This document shows positions 26,918 through 40,553 of a DNA stretch of 64,000 bases, in pieces. Source of the stretch: Desulfarculus sp. GTDB lineage: Bacteria; Desulfobacterota; Desulfarculia; Desulfarculales; Desulfarculaceae. How positions within the stretch are numbered: the first letter of the stretch is position 1; the number at the start of each line of letters is the position of its first letter. The position numbers and the translations under genes are program-made. The stretch spans positions 54,620-118,619 of the forward strand of contig JACRDC010000083.1 in assembly GCA_016218705.1 (NCBI GenBank), written 5' to 3'. The notes under the pieces were generated by a model. It made no database searches. It worked only from the letters and a program-made list of their open reading frames with translations, and had not been told where the DNA came from.

Positions 26918-28896
26918 CAGCCCCGCCCGACCCGTTACGGCAGCCGGGGCTCCCGGCCGGGTACCCCCTGGCGGCCCTGGTGGGGCAGGAGACCATGAAG
27001 CTGGCCCTGGTCCTGGCGGTCATAGACCTGGACCTGGGCGGGGTGCTCTTGCGCGGCGAGAAGGGCACCGCCAAGTCCACCGCCGCCCGGGGCCTGGCCA
27101 GCCTGCTGCCGCCCCTGACCACGGCGGCACGCCGCCCCCCGGCCGCGCCTTTCGTGGACCTGCCCCTGGGCGCCACCGAGGACCGCCTGCTAGGCTCCCT
27201 GGACCTGGAGACCGCCGTAGGGCAAGGCCGCTTGCGCCCACGCCCGGGGCTCTTGGCCCAGGCCCACGGGGGGGTGCTCTATGTGGACGAGATCAATCTG
27301 CTGCCCTTGCACCTGACCCACCTGCTCCTGGACGCCGCGGCCAGCGGCCAGGCCCGCCTGGAGCGCGAGGGCCTAAGCCGCCTCTACCCCGCCCGCTTCG
27401 CCCTGATCGCCTCCTACAACCCCGAGGAAGGCCCCCTGGGGCCGCAGCTTTTGGACCGCTTCGGCCTGTGCGTGGAGGTGACCGCCGAGGCCGACCCGGC
27501 CTTGCGCATGGAGGTGATAAAACGCCGCCTGACCTACGAGGCCGACCCCGCGGCCTTCGCGGCCCTCTGGGCGCCAGCCCAGGAGGACCTGCGCCGCCGC
27601 CTGGCCCGGGCCCGCCAACGCCTGTTGGCCGTGGAGGTTAGCCAGGGCGCCCGGGCCGAGGGCGCCCGCCTGGCGGCCCAGGCCGGCAGCCGGGGGGCGC
27701 GGGGCGAGTTGGCGATAGTGCGCGCCGCCCGCGCCCTGGCCGCCTGGCAGGGGCTCAAACGGGCCGGCCGGGAGCTGGTGCGCCAGGTGGCGCCCCTGGC
27801 CCTGTTGCACCGGGCCACCGGCCAGGACCAATCCCCTGCCCAGCTCCTGCCCCGCCCGCGCCCGGCCGCCTCCCGGCCCCGCGAGGAGGAGGAACCCTCC
27901 CCGCCTCCCCAGGCGGCGCGGGCGGCCGGTCCCCCAGAGCCCGCCCAGGCCGGCCACGCCCCCGGCCAGGAGCGCGGCCTGTCCGTCCTGGCGCCGGCGG
28001 CGGTAAGGCCCATCGCCACCCGCCTGCCGGCCCGCGAGGGCACCAGCCAGAAACAGGCCGGCCGCCGCTCATCCCGCCAGGTTACCGGCGACCGGGGGCG
28101 CTACCTGCGGGCCTCGGCGGAGCGGCTGGGGCGCTCCCTGGCCTTTGACGCCACCTTTCGGGCCGCGGCGCCCCATCAACGGGCGCGGCGCCGCCCGGGC
28201 GGGCCGGCCCTGGTGGTGTTGAGGCCCGACCTGCGCGAAAAGGTGCGCACCGCCCGGCGAGGGCGCCTGCTCATCTTTTGCGTGGACGCATCGGGCTCCA
28301 TGAACGCCGCCGCCCGCATGCGGGAAACCAAGGCCGCCGTGCTGGGGCTACTCACCGAGGCCTACCAGAAGCGCGACCGCGTGGGGGTCATCACCTTCGG
28401 GGGCCTCTCCGCCCGCGAGATGCTGCCCCCCACGGCCAGCGTGGAGGTGGCCCGGCGCATGCTGGCCGAGCTGCCCACCGGCGGCAAGACGCCCTTGGCC
28501 GCCGGCCTGGTGCTCCTGGGCCGGGCCTTGGGGCGCGAGCTGGCCCAGGACCCCAAGGTGCAACCCCTGGTGGTGATCCTCACCGACGGCCGGCCCAACG
28601 TGCCCCTGGCGGTGTCCTTCGAGGGCCAGGACCTCTCCAGGGCCGCTGGTGACAAGGGCGGCGGCTGGGGCGACAACTGGGGTGACGGCGGCTATGCCGA
28701 CCGCGAGGTCTTGAACCTCTCCCGCCGGCTACGCCAGGAGATGCGCGCCCGCTTCGTGCTGGTGGACCCCGACGTGGGCCACCACCACGAGATCAACCTC
28801 TGCCGGGCCATGGCCGAGTACCTGGGCGCGGCCTGCGTGCCGCTGCGCGCCGTCACCGCCGGCCAGGTGTTGGACCTGGTGCGGCAAAGCTGGTGA
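26914..28896 (+). CDS. fused magnesium/cobalt chelatase ATPase plus VWA subunit (ChlI-ChlD/BchI-BchD-like)
   Basis: RGEKGTAKSTAARGLA Walker A, VDEINLL, C-terminal VWA FCVDASGSM...LTDGRPN. Confidence 0.92.
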   Translation: MTAPPDPLRQPGLPAGYPLAALVGQETMKLALVLAVIDLDLGGVLLRGEKGTAKSTAARGLASLLPPLTTAARRPPAAPFVDLPLGATEDRLLGSLDLETAVGQGRLRPRPGLLAQAHGGVLYVDEINLLPLHLTHLLLDAAASGQARLEREGLSRLYPARFALIASYNPEEGPLGPQLLDRFGLCVEVTAEADPALRMEVIKRRLTYEADPAAFAALWAPAQEDLRRRLARARQRLLAVEVSQGARAEGARLAAQAGSRGARGELAIVRAARALAAWQGLKRAGRELVRQVAPLALLHRATGQDQSPAQLLPRPRPAASRPREEEEPSPPPQAARAAGPPEPAQAGHAPGQERGLSVLAPAAVRPIATRLPAREGTSQKQAGRRSSRQVTGDRGRYLRASAERLGRSLAFDATFRAAAPHQRARRRPGGPALVVLRPDLREKVRTARRGRLLIFCVDASGSMNAAARMRETKAAVLGLLTEAYQKRDRVGVITFGGLSAREMLPPTASVEVARRMLAELPTGGKTPLAAGLVLLGRALGRELAQDPKVQPLVVILTDGRPNVPLAVSFEGQDLSRAAGDKGGGWGDNWGDGGYADREVLNLSRRLRQEMRARFVLVDPDVGHHHEINLCRAMAEYLGAACVPLRAVTAGQVLDLVRQSW

Positions 28897-28921
28897 ACCT
28901 GGCGGTGGCCGCCCTGGGTCC

Positions 28922-31012
28922 TCAGGCCTCCCCGCCGTCCAAGGCCTGCCTGATCTTGCTCAAAAGCTCCACCCGCCCGAAGGGCTTGGGCACGTAACCC
29001 ACGGCCCCCGACTCCAGGGCGCTTTTTACCTGGCTGTTGGCCGTGTAGCCGCTGGCGATGACCACCTTGGCCTGGGGGTTGATCTCCAGGATGGTCTTGA
29101 GCGTCTTGTAGCCTCCCATGCCCGGCATGCTCAGGTCGGTGATGACCAGGTCCAGTTGGTCCATGTGCTTGCCATAGAGCTCAATGGCCTCCTCGCCGCT
29201 TTGGGCGGTCATGACCTGGTATCCCACCTGGCTAAGGATAGTCTGCCCCAGTTCCAGGAGCAGCTTTTCGTCGTCCACCAGCAGGATTTTCTCCTGCCCC
29301 CCCTCCGGCGGGGCCTGAGCGGGCGTGGGCAGGGATGGCTGGGCATCGGCCCCATGAAATACCGGCAGGAATATTTTGAAGGTAGTGCCGTAGCCAGGCT
29401 CGCTGTAGCAGGAGATGTGTCCCCCGTGGCTTTTGACGATGCCATAGACCGTGGAAAGCCCCAGGCCGGTGCCCTTGCCGGGCCCCTTGGTGGTGAAGAA
29501 GGGATCGAATATCTGCTCCCTGGTATGGGCGTCCATGCCCTGGCCGGTGTCGGATACCTGCAACAGCACGTAATCGCCCGGTTCCACCTTGAGGTAGGCG
29601 GCGCTAAAGTCCTCGGCCACGGTGACGTTATTGGTTTCCAGGACCAGGCGCCCACCCTGGGGCATGGCGTCCTGGGCGTTGGTGGCCAGATTGATTATCA
29701 CCTGTTCCAGCTCGTTGGGGTCGCCGTTGATGGTCTTGAGGTCGCCGGCCAGATGGGTGTGCACACTTATCATCTTGGGCAGGGTCCGCTCCAGAAGGGT
29801 CACGGCCTGGCCTATCTCACGGTTGAGGTCCAGGGGCCGCATCTCCGCCGCCCTGCGGCGGCTAAAGGTCAGAATCTTGCGCACCAGGTCGGTGGCGCGC
29901 TCACCGGCCTGTATCACTTGCCGCAGGTGCTGGGAGGCGCTCCCCTGGCCCAGTACACACTCCAGGGCCAGCTCGGAGAAGCCGGTCATCACCGCCAGGA
30001 GGTTGTTGAAGTCGTGGGCTATGCCGCCGGCCAGGGTGCCCAGGGACTCCATCTTCTGCGATTGGATCAACTGGGTCCTGAGCTTTTCCTGCTCCTGTTC
30101 GGCCAGCTTTTTTTGCGTTATGTCCTTCAGGCTGACCACTATGCCCTGCAAGGCATCCTCGTCGTCGCGCAGGCAGGCGGCGCTGAGGTTGACGTCCACC
30201 ACCCGGTGGTCCTTGGTCAGGCAATGCCCCTCCCAGCCATGGCAGGGTTCGCCGGCCAGGGCGCCGTAAAGGCGGCGCCGGGTCTGGTCGCCCTCGCCCG
30301 GCGGGGCCAGGTCCAGGGGCCGGCCCACGACCTCCCCCGCGCTCCAACCGAAGACCCTGGTGAAGGCCCGGTTGACGTACATGACCTTGCCGCCGTGGTC
30401 GTAGACGATCACCGGGTCGGCCACGGCCTCCATGAGGGTGCGGTATTTCTCCTCGCTGCGCCTCAAGTCGCGCTCGGCCCGCTTGCGTTCCTCCACCTCT
30501 TGCAGCAGCCGCTTGTTGGCCTGCTCCAACTGCCCTATCTTGTCCTCCAGCTTGTGGATGAGGGTCTGGTTGTATCCGCGCAGGAACACGCCTTCCTCTT
30601 CCACCAACGGGACGGCGTCCGCCAGCCGGCCCTCACGGTGCTCCTCCAGCACCTCCTCCAGGATGGCCATGAACAGCTCGGGCTCGGTGGGCTTGACGAT
30701 GAACCGGATGGCGCCCAGGCTTAAGGCAAACTCCTCGTCCTTGGGGTCGGTGTAGGTGGCGGTGTAGAAGATCAGGGGAATGCCGCTCAGGGTGGGGTCT
30801 TTCTTCCAGGCCCGGCAGAGGGCGAAGCCATCCATCTCGGGCATGAGTATATCGGTGATAATCACCTCGGGAGGGTCTTGGCGGGCCTTGGCCAGGGCCT
30901 CCACGCCGTTGCCCGCCGTGGCCACGCTATGCCCGTGCCCCTTGAGCAGCACCTCCAGTAGGTAGCGGTTGGCCTCCTGATCGTCCACCACCAATAACTT
31001 GGCCATGGTCAT
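28922..31012 (-). CDS. hybrid sensor kinase: REC-PAS-HisKA-HATPase-REC
   Basis: N-terminal LLVVDDQEANRYLL, PAS, GTLAGGIAHDFNNLLAVM H-box, G-boxes, C-terminal ILLVDDEKLLLELG. Confidence 0.92.
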   Translation of the reverse strand: MTMAKLLVVDDQEANRYLLEVLLKGHGHSVATAGNGVEALAKARQDPPEVIITDILMPEMDGFALCRAWKKDPTLSGIPLIFYTATYTDPKDEEFALSLGAIRFIVKPTEPELFMAILEEVLEEHREGRLADAVPLVEEEGVFLRGYNQTLIHKLEDKIGQLEQANKRLLQEVEERKRAERDLRRSEEKYRTLMEAVADPVIVYDHGGKVMYVNRAFTRVFGWSAGEVVGRPLDLAPPGEGDQTRRRLYGALAGEPCHGWEGHCLTKDHRVVDVNLSAACLRDDEDALQGIVVSLKDITQKKLAEQEQEKLRTQLIQSQKMESLGTLAGGIAHDFNNLLAVMTGFSELALECVLGQGSASQHLRQVIQAGERATDLVRKILTFSRRRAAEMRPLDLNREIGQAVTLLERTLPKMISVHTHLAGDLKTINGDPNELEQVIINLATNAQDAMPQGGRLVLETNNVTVAEDFSAAYLKVEPGDYVLLQVSDTGQGMDAHTREQIFDPFFTTKGPGKGTGLGLSTVYGIVKSHGGHISCYSEPGYGTTFKIFLPVFHGADAQPSLPTPAQAPPEGGQEKILLVDDEKLLLELGQTILSQVGYQVMTAQSGEEAIELYGKHMDQLDLVITDLSMPGMGGYKTLKTILEINPQAKVVIASGYTANSQVKSALESGAVGYVPKPFGRVELLSKIRQALDGGEA

Positions 31013-31395
31013 ACCTCTCCAGGTCCCGCGGGGGCCAGGAACTGTTCGATCTGGGCCAGGAAGGTTTCGGGGTTGATGGGCTTTTCTATATAGCCGTTGC
31101 AGCCGGAGGCCAGGATGCGCTCCCGGTCGCCGGCCATGGCGTAGGAGGTCACCGCCACGATGGGCACCATGGCCAGGCGGGGGTCGGCCTTCAGGGCCTT
31201 GGCCACCGCGTAGCCGTCCATCTCCGGCAACTGTATGTCCAGGAGAATCAGGTCGGGCAGGGCCTGGGCGGCCATCTCGATGCCCTGCTGACCGTCCCAG
31301 GCCTGCAGGACCTTGTGGCCATGCCGCTCCAGCATGAAGGTGGTCAGGTACATGTTCTGGTGATTGTCCTCGATGACCAGCACTTTTTTAGGCAT
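31009..31395 (-). CDS. single-domain response regulator
   Basis: VLVIEDNHQNMYLTTFML, LILLDIQLPEMDGY, EKPINPETFL. Confidence 0.93.
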   Translation of the reverse strand: MPKKVLVIEDNHQNMYLTTFMLERHGHKVLQAWDGQQGIEMAAQALPDLILLDIQLPEMDGYAVAKALKADPRLAMVPIVAVTSYAMAGDRERILASGCNGYIEKPINPETFLAQIEQFLAPAGPGEV

Positions 31396-34300
31396 GTTCG
31401 CCCCTTCCTTCCAAGGGCAGGGTAAAGCTGAAGGTGCTGCCCTGGTTTTCTCCCGCGCTTTGCACCCAGATGCCGCCTCCCAGCATGTCCACCAGCTTCT
31501 TGCAGATGTTCAACCCCAGGCCGGTGCCCTCGTAGCGCCGGGCCAGGCCGGTGTCTATCTGCCGGAAGGGCTGGAACAGCTTGGCCTGGTCCCCGGGCTT
31601 GATGCCGATGCCTGTATCGCGCACGCTGGTCAGCACATGGCCGTCTTGCACCCGGCAATCCAGATAAACGCCCCCCTGCTCCGTGAACTTAACGGCATTG
31701 TTCAGCAGATTGATGAGTATCTGCTCCACCCGCCGGCGGTCGCTGACCACCCGCCCCACCTCCGGGCCCACCCGGCACTCCAAGACCAGGCCCTTTTTGT
31801 CGGCCAGGGGCCTGAGGCCGCCGTGCACCTCGGCGATCAGCTTGGCCATGTCAAAGGGCTGGGGCTCCACCTTGAGCTGGCCGGCCTCGATCTTGGAGAT
31901 GTCCAGCACGTCGTTTATCAGGCTGAGCAGGTGGCGGGCGCTGTGCTGCACCATGCCCATCTGCTTGGCCTGCTCGTCGTTGAGCGGCCCCACCAGCCCC
32001 TGCAGGATGATGCCCGTGAAGCCGATGATGGAGTTCAAGGGCGTGCGCAGCTCGTGGGACATGGAGGCCAAAAAGGCCGACTTGAGGCGGTCGGCCTCCT
32101 GGGCCTTCTCCATGGCCACGGCCAGCTCGGCGGTGCGCGCCTCCACCAGGTGCTCCAGCTCCTGGCGGTAGAGGTTCAGCTCCTCCTCGTTGCGCTTGCG
32201 CTCGCTGATGTCCTCCAGGGCGGCCAAGAGGCCCACGGGCTTGCCCGCCACGTCCAGGAAGACGGTGATATTGATGCTGACGTCTATGATTTGGCCCTGC
32301 TTGGTGTACAGGCGCGACTCGAAGGAGTAGACCCCGCCGTCCAGGCGGTAGGCCTCCTTCACGGCATTGGCGGCGCTGTCTCTCTCCGGTTCGGGGATGA
32401 AGTCCAGGCGCTGGCCGATGACCTCCTGGGCGCTCCAGCCAAAGACGCGGGTGAAGGCGGGGTTGACGTAGACGACCTTGCCCTGGTTGTCGTAGGCGAT
32501 GATGCAGTTGGGCGAGGCGTTGAGCACCGCCCGGTGCTCCTCCTCGCTCTTGCGCAGGCTGATCTCCACCTGCTGGCGCTCGTATATCTCTTCCTGCAGG
32601 GCCTGCACCACGCTCTCCAGCTCGGCGGTGCGCTGGGCCACGCGGTCCTCCAGCTCCTGGCGCGCCGCCTCCAGGGCGGCCTCGGTACGCTTGCGCGCGG
32701 TTATGTCGCGCATCACCGCCGAGTAGCCGCCGATGGCGCCGTCCGGCCCGCGAAAGGCCGACATGACGTTTTCCATGGGCATGGTGCTGCCGTCCCGGCG
32801 CATGTAGAGCCATTCGCCCCGCCAGGAGCCCTGGTCCCTGACCTGGGGATAGACCTCGCGGCCGAAGCGCTCAAAGGACTGGTCGTCGGGGTGCACCAGC
32901 CGCGCCGACTGGCCGATGGCCTCCGGCCGCTGGTAGCCGAACTGCTCGCTGAAGGCCTGGTTGCAGTCTATGATGCGCCGCCCGGTGTCCAGCACGATGA
33001 TGGTGTCGGCCGAGCTGTCCACCAGGGCGCGCAGTTGGGCCTCGCTCTTGCCCAGGGCCTCCTCGGCCTGGCGGCGCTGGCGCACCGCCTTTTGCAGGCG
33101 CCGGTTCCAATACACAAACAGCGCCAGCACGGCCAGGCAGACCCCCACGATGGCCGCCAACATCCGCCACACGTAGGCCCAGTCCACCCCGTGCTCGAAG
33201 CGCATGGACACCCAGGAATCGTGGATGCGGGCCTTCTCGGCGGGGCTGATCTCGGCCAGGGCCTTTTCCAGTATCCCCGCCAGCTCTGGCCAGTCCTGGC
33301 GCACGGCAAAGCACAGGTCAAAGGAATAGGGCGTGGAGGCGGCGATCTTGAGGTTGGTCAGGCCGGCTTCCCTGGTGAAGTGGGTGATGGAGGCCAGGTT
33401 GTCCACCAGGGCCTGGGCCGAGCCCTGGCTGACCGCCAGCAGGCCTTGCTTGATGTCGCCCACGGGCTGGAGCTTCAACTCCGGGTGGTTGTTGGCCAGC
33501 AGTTCGTGGGATATGTAGCCCTGGCCCACCGCCACCGTCTTGCCCGCCAGGCCCTCCAGGCCGGTGATGAAGGGCGCGTCGTCGCGGGTGACCACGACCA
33601 TGGGGAAGGTCAGGTAGGGCTTGGTGAAGTTCAGGAATTTGCTCCGCTCCGGGGTCTGGGCGGCGCTGGCCAAGAGATCCACCTGTCCGGTCCTGGTCCC
33701 CTCCAGGGCCTGGGTCCAGGTCAGGCCGGGGACCACCTCCATGACCAGTCCCAGCTTCTCGGCCAGAAGGCGCACGTAATCCGAGGCCATGCCCGCATAG
33801 GCCCTGTCTGGCCCGATGTACTCAAAGGGTGGCCAGTTGGGGTCCACCCCCAGGCGCAGCCGCTGTTTGCCCTCCAGCCAGGCCCTCTCCTTGGGGGTGA
33901 GCGTCATCACCAGCGATCCGGCCAGGGTCGTGGCCCGGGGCGGCAGCCAGCGGCTGTTGATCTCGGCCTGCTCCTGGGTGGTTATGGTGTCCAGGGCCTT
34001 GTCCAGGATGCTCACCAATTGGGGCCAGTCGGGGCGGACACCGATGCGCAGTTGGGCGCCCGGCCAGGGAGCGGTACAGGCTATGCGTAGATCGGCCAGG
34101 GCCTCGCGCTTGATGATGTACTCCGCCACCAACAGGTTGCCCACATAGGCCCGGGCCTGGCCCGCCGCCACCGCTTCCAGGGCCGCCTGGGTGTTGGGCA
34201 CGGTCAACAGCTTGATGCGCGGGTATTCTTCGCGCAGGCGGCCGTGCAGGTAGAAGCCGTTCTCCACGGCCACGGTCTGGCTGTCCAACTCGCCCAGGGA

Positions 34301-36100
34301 GGCCACCGCGGGGCCGCCCTTGCTGGTGAAGACCATGTAGGGGCTGTAGAAATAGGGCTTGCTGAACTTGAGGAAGCTCTCGCGGTCCTCGCTCTGGGCG
34401 ATGCAGGCCGCGCCGGCCAGCTCCTTGCGCTTGACCTTTTCCAGCATGTCGGACCAGGCAAAGGCGCTCACCGCCCGCAGGCGCACGCCCAGCCGCTTCT
34501 CCAAAAGGCCCAGGTACTCGGCGGCCAGCCCCTGGTGGACCCCGTCCTCGCTCATGAACTCCAGCGGGGGATAATCCTGGGCCGCGCCCAAGACGATAAC
34601 CTTGTGGTCCTCCAGCCAGGCCTTCTCTTCCGGGCTCAGCCGGGGCAGCGCGGGGGTGCCCCCCAGGTACTGCATCTCCGGGGCGCTGATCCAGCGCCGC
34701 TCGATCTCGGCCAGCTCCTGGGGGCCGATGGCCTCGAAGCCGGCGGCGACCAGGGACGACAACTCCTGGTCGCCCTTGCGCACCGCGGCGTGGATGCGCC
34801 GGCTGATCTGCCAGCCCTCCAGGCGCCGGAAGGACCCCCGCTCGCCCAGGCGGTCCAGGTTGGCCATGGCCGCCGCCACCTCGGCCGCGAAGGCCTTGAC
34901 CTGGCCGTCGGCCGCCGCGCGTATCAGGACGTCGCTGTCGGCATAGGCCTTGATGCGCATTTCGGGGTGGTTGTCACGCAGATGCTGGTCCAGGAAAGAA
35001 CCCGCCACCACGCCCACCTCCTGGCCGGCCAGGTCCTCGACGCGCGCCGGGCGCAGGTAGCGGGGGTTGTAGAAGACCCCGGCCGGGGCGCCGTAGAAGG
35101 GCGTGGAGAAATCCATGCGCCAGGCGCGCTCGGCGGTATGGAACAGGCCAGAGTGGATGTCGGCCTGGCCCAGCTCCAGGGCGCGCAGCGAGCCGGCCCA
35201 GTCCTCGAAGCGAAACTCGATCTGCCTGCCAGTCTTCTGCGCCCAGAGCCGCCAGATGTCCACCAAGAGCCCGGCCGGCCGCGCCGAGGGGGTGAGGATG
35301 GTGAAGGGCGCGTTGCCCTTGGGGCAGGAGATGACCAGGCGCTCCTTGGTCTTGACGCTGGCGCTCTTGACCCAGCGCAGCTCCAGGGCCGCCCGCTCCT
35401 CGGGGGTGATCTGCTCCATGCCCTGGCGCACCAGCTCGGCCAGTTGCGTGTTTCCCCGCCGCACCGCCGCCACCCATGGCCGCTGGTACAGGGGCCGCTC
35501 GATGTCGAAGCGATACTGGTGCAGCAGGCCCAGGCGGGCGAGCTGATCCAGGGCGATGGCCGTGTCCTTGATGAAGACCAGCACCTCTCCCCGGGCGATG
35601 GCCTCGAAAAGGGCCACGTTGTCAGGGTAGATGGCCAGGGAGGAGGGGGGCAGCTTGCCCTCCAGGTACTCCAGGGCGTAGTCACCGGCGATCACCCCCA
35701 CCCTAAAGCCGCGCAGGCCGTCGAGGCCCTCCACGCCGAAGATGTTCTGGTGCACGAACAGGTTGGTCTGCACGTTGCAGACCGGCACCACGAAGTCCAG
35801 GAACTCCTGGCGCTGGGGGCTCTGGAAGCAGCCGGCGTGCACGTCGGCCTGGCCCTGGGCCACCAGGGTCAGGGTTTGGCCGAAGGGCACCGATTTGAAC
35901 TCCACGGCCACCCCGGTCTTCCGCGACCAGAGTTTCCACAGGTCCACCACCAGGCCCTGGGGCAGGCCCTGCTTGTCCTTAAAGTAGAAGGGTACGCTGT
36001 CGGAGCCCACGGCCACGGTAAGCCTGGCGGGGGCCGCCTGGGCCCACGGCGCCATCAGCCCCCACAAGAGCAGGGCAATGATTATGACCCTAAGCGTCAT
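31388..36100 (-). CDS. sensor kinase with four tandem SBP_bac_3-like periplasmic domains, TM, two PAS domains and HK
   Basis: Four SBP-like units (starting RLTVAVGSDSVPFYF, RLVISCPKGNAPFTI, VIVLGAAQDYPPLEF, RLRLGVDPNWPPFEY), TM, PAS repeats, FLASMSHELRTPLNSIIGF. Confidence 0.9.
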   Translation of the reverse strand: MTLRVIIIALLLWGLMAPWAQAAPARLTVAVGSDSVPFYFKDKQGLPQGLVVDLWKLWSRKTGVAVEFKSVPFGQTLTLVAQGQADVHAGCFQSPQRQEFLDFVVPVCNVQTNLFVHQNIFGVEGLDGLRGFRVGVIAGDYALEYLEGKLPPSSLAIYPDNVALFEAIARGEVLVFIKDTAIALDQLARLGLLHQYRFDIERPLYQRPWVAAVRRGNTQLAELVRQGMEQITPEERAALELRWVKSASVKTKERLVISCPKGNAPFTILTPSARPAGLLVDIWRLWAQKTGRQIEFRFEDWAGSLRALELGQADIHSGLFHTAERAWRMDFSTPFYGAPAGVFYNPRYLRPARVEDLAGQEVGVVAGSFLDQHLRDNHPEMRIKAYADSDVLIRAAADGQVKAFAAEVAAAMANLDRLGERGSFRRLEGWQISRRIHAAVRKGDQELSSLVAAGFEAIGPQELAEIERRWISAPEMQYLGGTPALPRLSPEEKAWLEDHKVIVLGAAQDYPPLEFMSEDGVHQGLAAEYLGLLEKRLGVRLRAVSAFAWSDMLEKVKRKELAGAACIAQSEDRESFLKFSKPYFYSPYMVFTSKGGPAVASLGELDSQTVAVENGFYLHGRLREEYPRIKLLTVPNTQAALEAVAAGQARAYVGNLLVAEYIIKREALADLRIACTAPWPGAQLRIGVRPDWPQLVSILDKALDTITTQEQAEINSRWLPPRATTLAGSLVMTLTPKERAWLEGKQRLRLGVDPNWPPFEYIGPDRAYAGMASDYVRLLAEKLGLVMEVVPGLTWTQALEGTRTGQVDLLASAAQTPERSKFLNFTKPYLTFPMVVVTRDDAPFITGLEGLAGKTVAVGQGYISHELLANNHPELKLQPVGDIKQGLLAVSQGSAQALVDNLASITHFTREAGLTNLKIAASTPYSFDLCFAVRQDWPELAGILEKALAEISPAEKARIHDSWVSMRFEHGVDWAYVWRMLAAIVGVCLAVLALFVYWNRRLQKAVRQRRQAEEALGKSEAQLRALVDSSADTIIVLDTGRRIIDCNQAFSEQFGYQRPEAIGQSARLVHPDDQSFERFGREVYPQVRDQGSWRGEWLYMRRDGSTMPMENVMSAFRGPDGAIGGYSAVMRDITARKRTEAALEAARQELEDRVAQRTAELESVVQALQEEIYERQQVEISLRKSEEEHRAVLNASPNCIIAYDNQGKVVYVNPAFTRVFGWSAQEVIGQRLDFIPEPERDSAANAVKEAYRLDGGVYSFESRLYTKQGQIIDVSINITVFLDVAGKPVGLLAALEDISERKRNEEELNLYRQELEHLVEARTAELAVAMEKAQEADRLKSAFLASMSHELRTPLNSIIGFTGIILQGLVGPLNDEQAKQMGMVQHSARHLLSLINDVLDISKIEAGQLKVEPQPFDMAKLIAEVHGGLRPLADKKGLVLECRVGPEVGRVVSDRRRVEQILINLLNNAVKFTEQGGVYLDCRVQDGHVLTSVRDTGIGIKPGDQAKLFQPFRQIDTGLARRYEGTGLGLNICKKLVDMLGGGIWVQSAGENQGSTFSFTLPLEGRGEHA

Positions 36101-36188
36101 GGGGCGGCACCCTTGGGTTGTTGCTTGAGCGCGGGGCCTTGCCAGTTGCCTGGCTCATGGCCGGCCTCCAAGGCTATTGGTTTTGGCT

Positions 36189-37319
36189 CTATCCGAGCAG
36201 GGCTTGGCGCTCCTCTTCATGGTCGGCCAGCTCCAGGGCGATTCTGCGGAACTCCTCTTGCAGCTCCAGGAAGGCCGCCACCACGTCGGGGCAAAAATGA
36301 CTGCCCGCGTCGCCGGAGATGATGGCCACGGCCTTCTCGTGGCTGAAGGGCGGCTTGTACACCCGCTTGCAGATCAGGGCGTCGTAGACGTCGGCCACGG
36401 CCATGATGCGCCCCGACAACGGGATGTCCTCGCCGGCCAAGCTCCGGGGGTAGCCGCTGCCGTTGAATTTCTCGTGGTGGGTGTAGGCGATGTCCATGGC
36501 TTGCGACAAAAAGGAAAGCTGGCTCTCGGCCGCCAGGAGCTTCTCGGCCCGCAAGAGGGCCTGGTAGCCCAGCTCGCAGTGGGTCTTCATGATGGCGAAC
36601 TCCTCGTCGGTGAGCTTGCCCGGCTTGAGCAGGATGGCATCCGGCACGCCCACCTTGCCGATGTCGTGCAGGGGCGCGCACTTGAAATAGAGCTGGATGG
36701 TGCGCTGGTCCAGGAGCGGGGCGTACTTGGGGGTGGTGGCCAGCTTCTTGGCCAGGGCCTTGACGTAGCGCTGGGTGCGCAGAATGTGCCCGCCGGTCTC
36801 GTTGTCGCGGGTCTCGGCCAGGCTGGCCAGGCTGTGGATGGTCACGTCCTGGGTCAGGGCCAGCTCCATGGTGCGCTCGGCCACCTTGATCTCCAGTACT
36901 TCGTTCTGCTGGGCCAGCTCGCGGCGGGCCAGTTCCAGCGACAGATGGGTCCTCACCCGGGCCTGCACCTCCAGCACCTCGAAGGGCTTGGTGATGTAGT
37001 CCACGGCCCCCACCTCGAAGCCCCGCGTCTTGTTGGCTATCTCGGTCATGGCCGTCAGAAAGATCACGGGGATGCCCTCCGTGGCCGGCTGGCTCTTGAG
37101 CCGGCGGCAAACCTCGTAGCCGTCAATGCCCGGCATCATGATGTCCAAGAGGATGATGTCCGGCGGCTCCTCGGCCACGCTCTCCAGGGCGCTCTCGCCG
37201 TCCATGGCCACCATGACCGAGTAGGTGTCGCCCAGGGCGTCCACCAGGATGTCCACGTTGGCCTCTGTGTCGTCCACCACCAAGACGGTGCATTCGTCAA
37301 TACCCTTCATGTTGTTCAC
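36189..37319 (-). CDS. response regulator with HD-GYP domain (putative c-di-GMP phosphodiesterase)
   Basis: REC VLVVDDTEANVDILVDAL; HDIGKVGVPDAILLKPGKL; HHEKFNGSGYP. Confidence 0.94.
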   Translation of the reverse strand: MNNMKGIDECTVLVVDDTEANVDILVDALGDTYSVMVAMDGESALESVAEEPPDIILLDIMMPGIDGYEVCRRLKSQPATEGIPVIFLTAMTEIANKTRGFEVGAVDYITKPFEVLEVQARVRTHLSLELARRELAQQNEVLEIKVAERTMELALTQDVTIHSLASLAETRDNETGGHILRTQRYVKALAKKLATTPKYAPLLDQRTIQLYFKCAPLHDIGKVGVPDAILLKPGKLTDEEFAIMKTHCELGYQALLRAEKLLAAESQLSFLSQAMDIAYTHHEKFNGSGYPRSLAGEDIPLSGRIMAVADVYDALICKRVYKPPFSHEKAVAIISGDAGSHFCPDVVAAFLELQEEFRRIALELADHEEERQALLG

Positions 37320-40547
<3,228 letters not shown>

Positions 40548-40553
40548 CTTGAT

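Noticed and set aside
31364-34090. 908-aa plus-strand ORF (and other long plus-strand ORFs at 34244-36322, 36177-37844, 38817-40301, 29156-30724)
   Set aside because: Antisense shadow ORFs of well-supported minus-strand signalling genes; low-complexity G/H/Q/L-rich translations typical of high-GC DNA with no recognisable domain.
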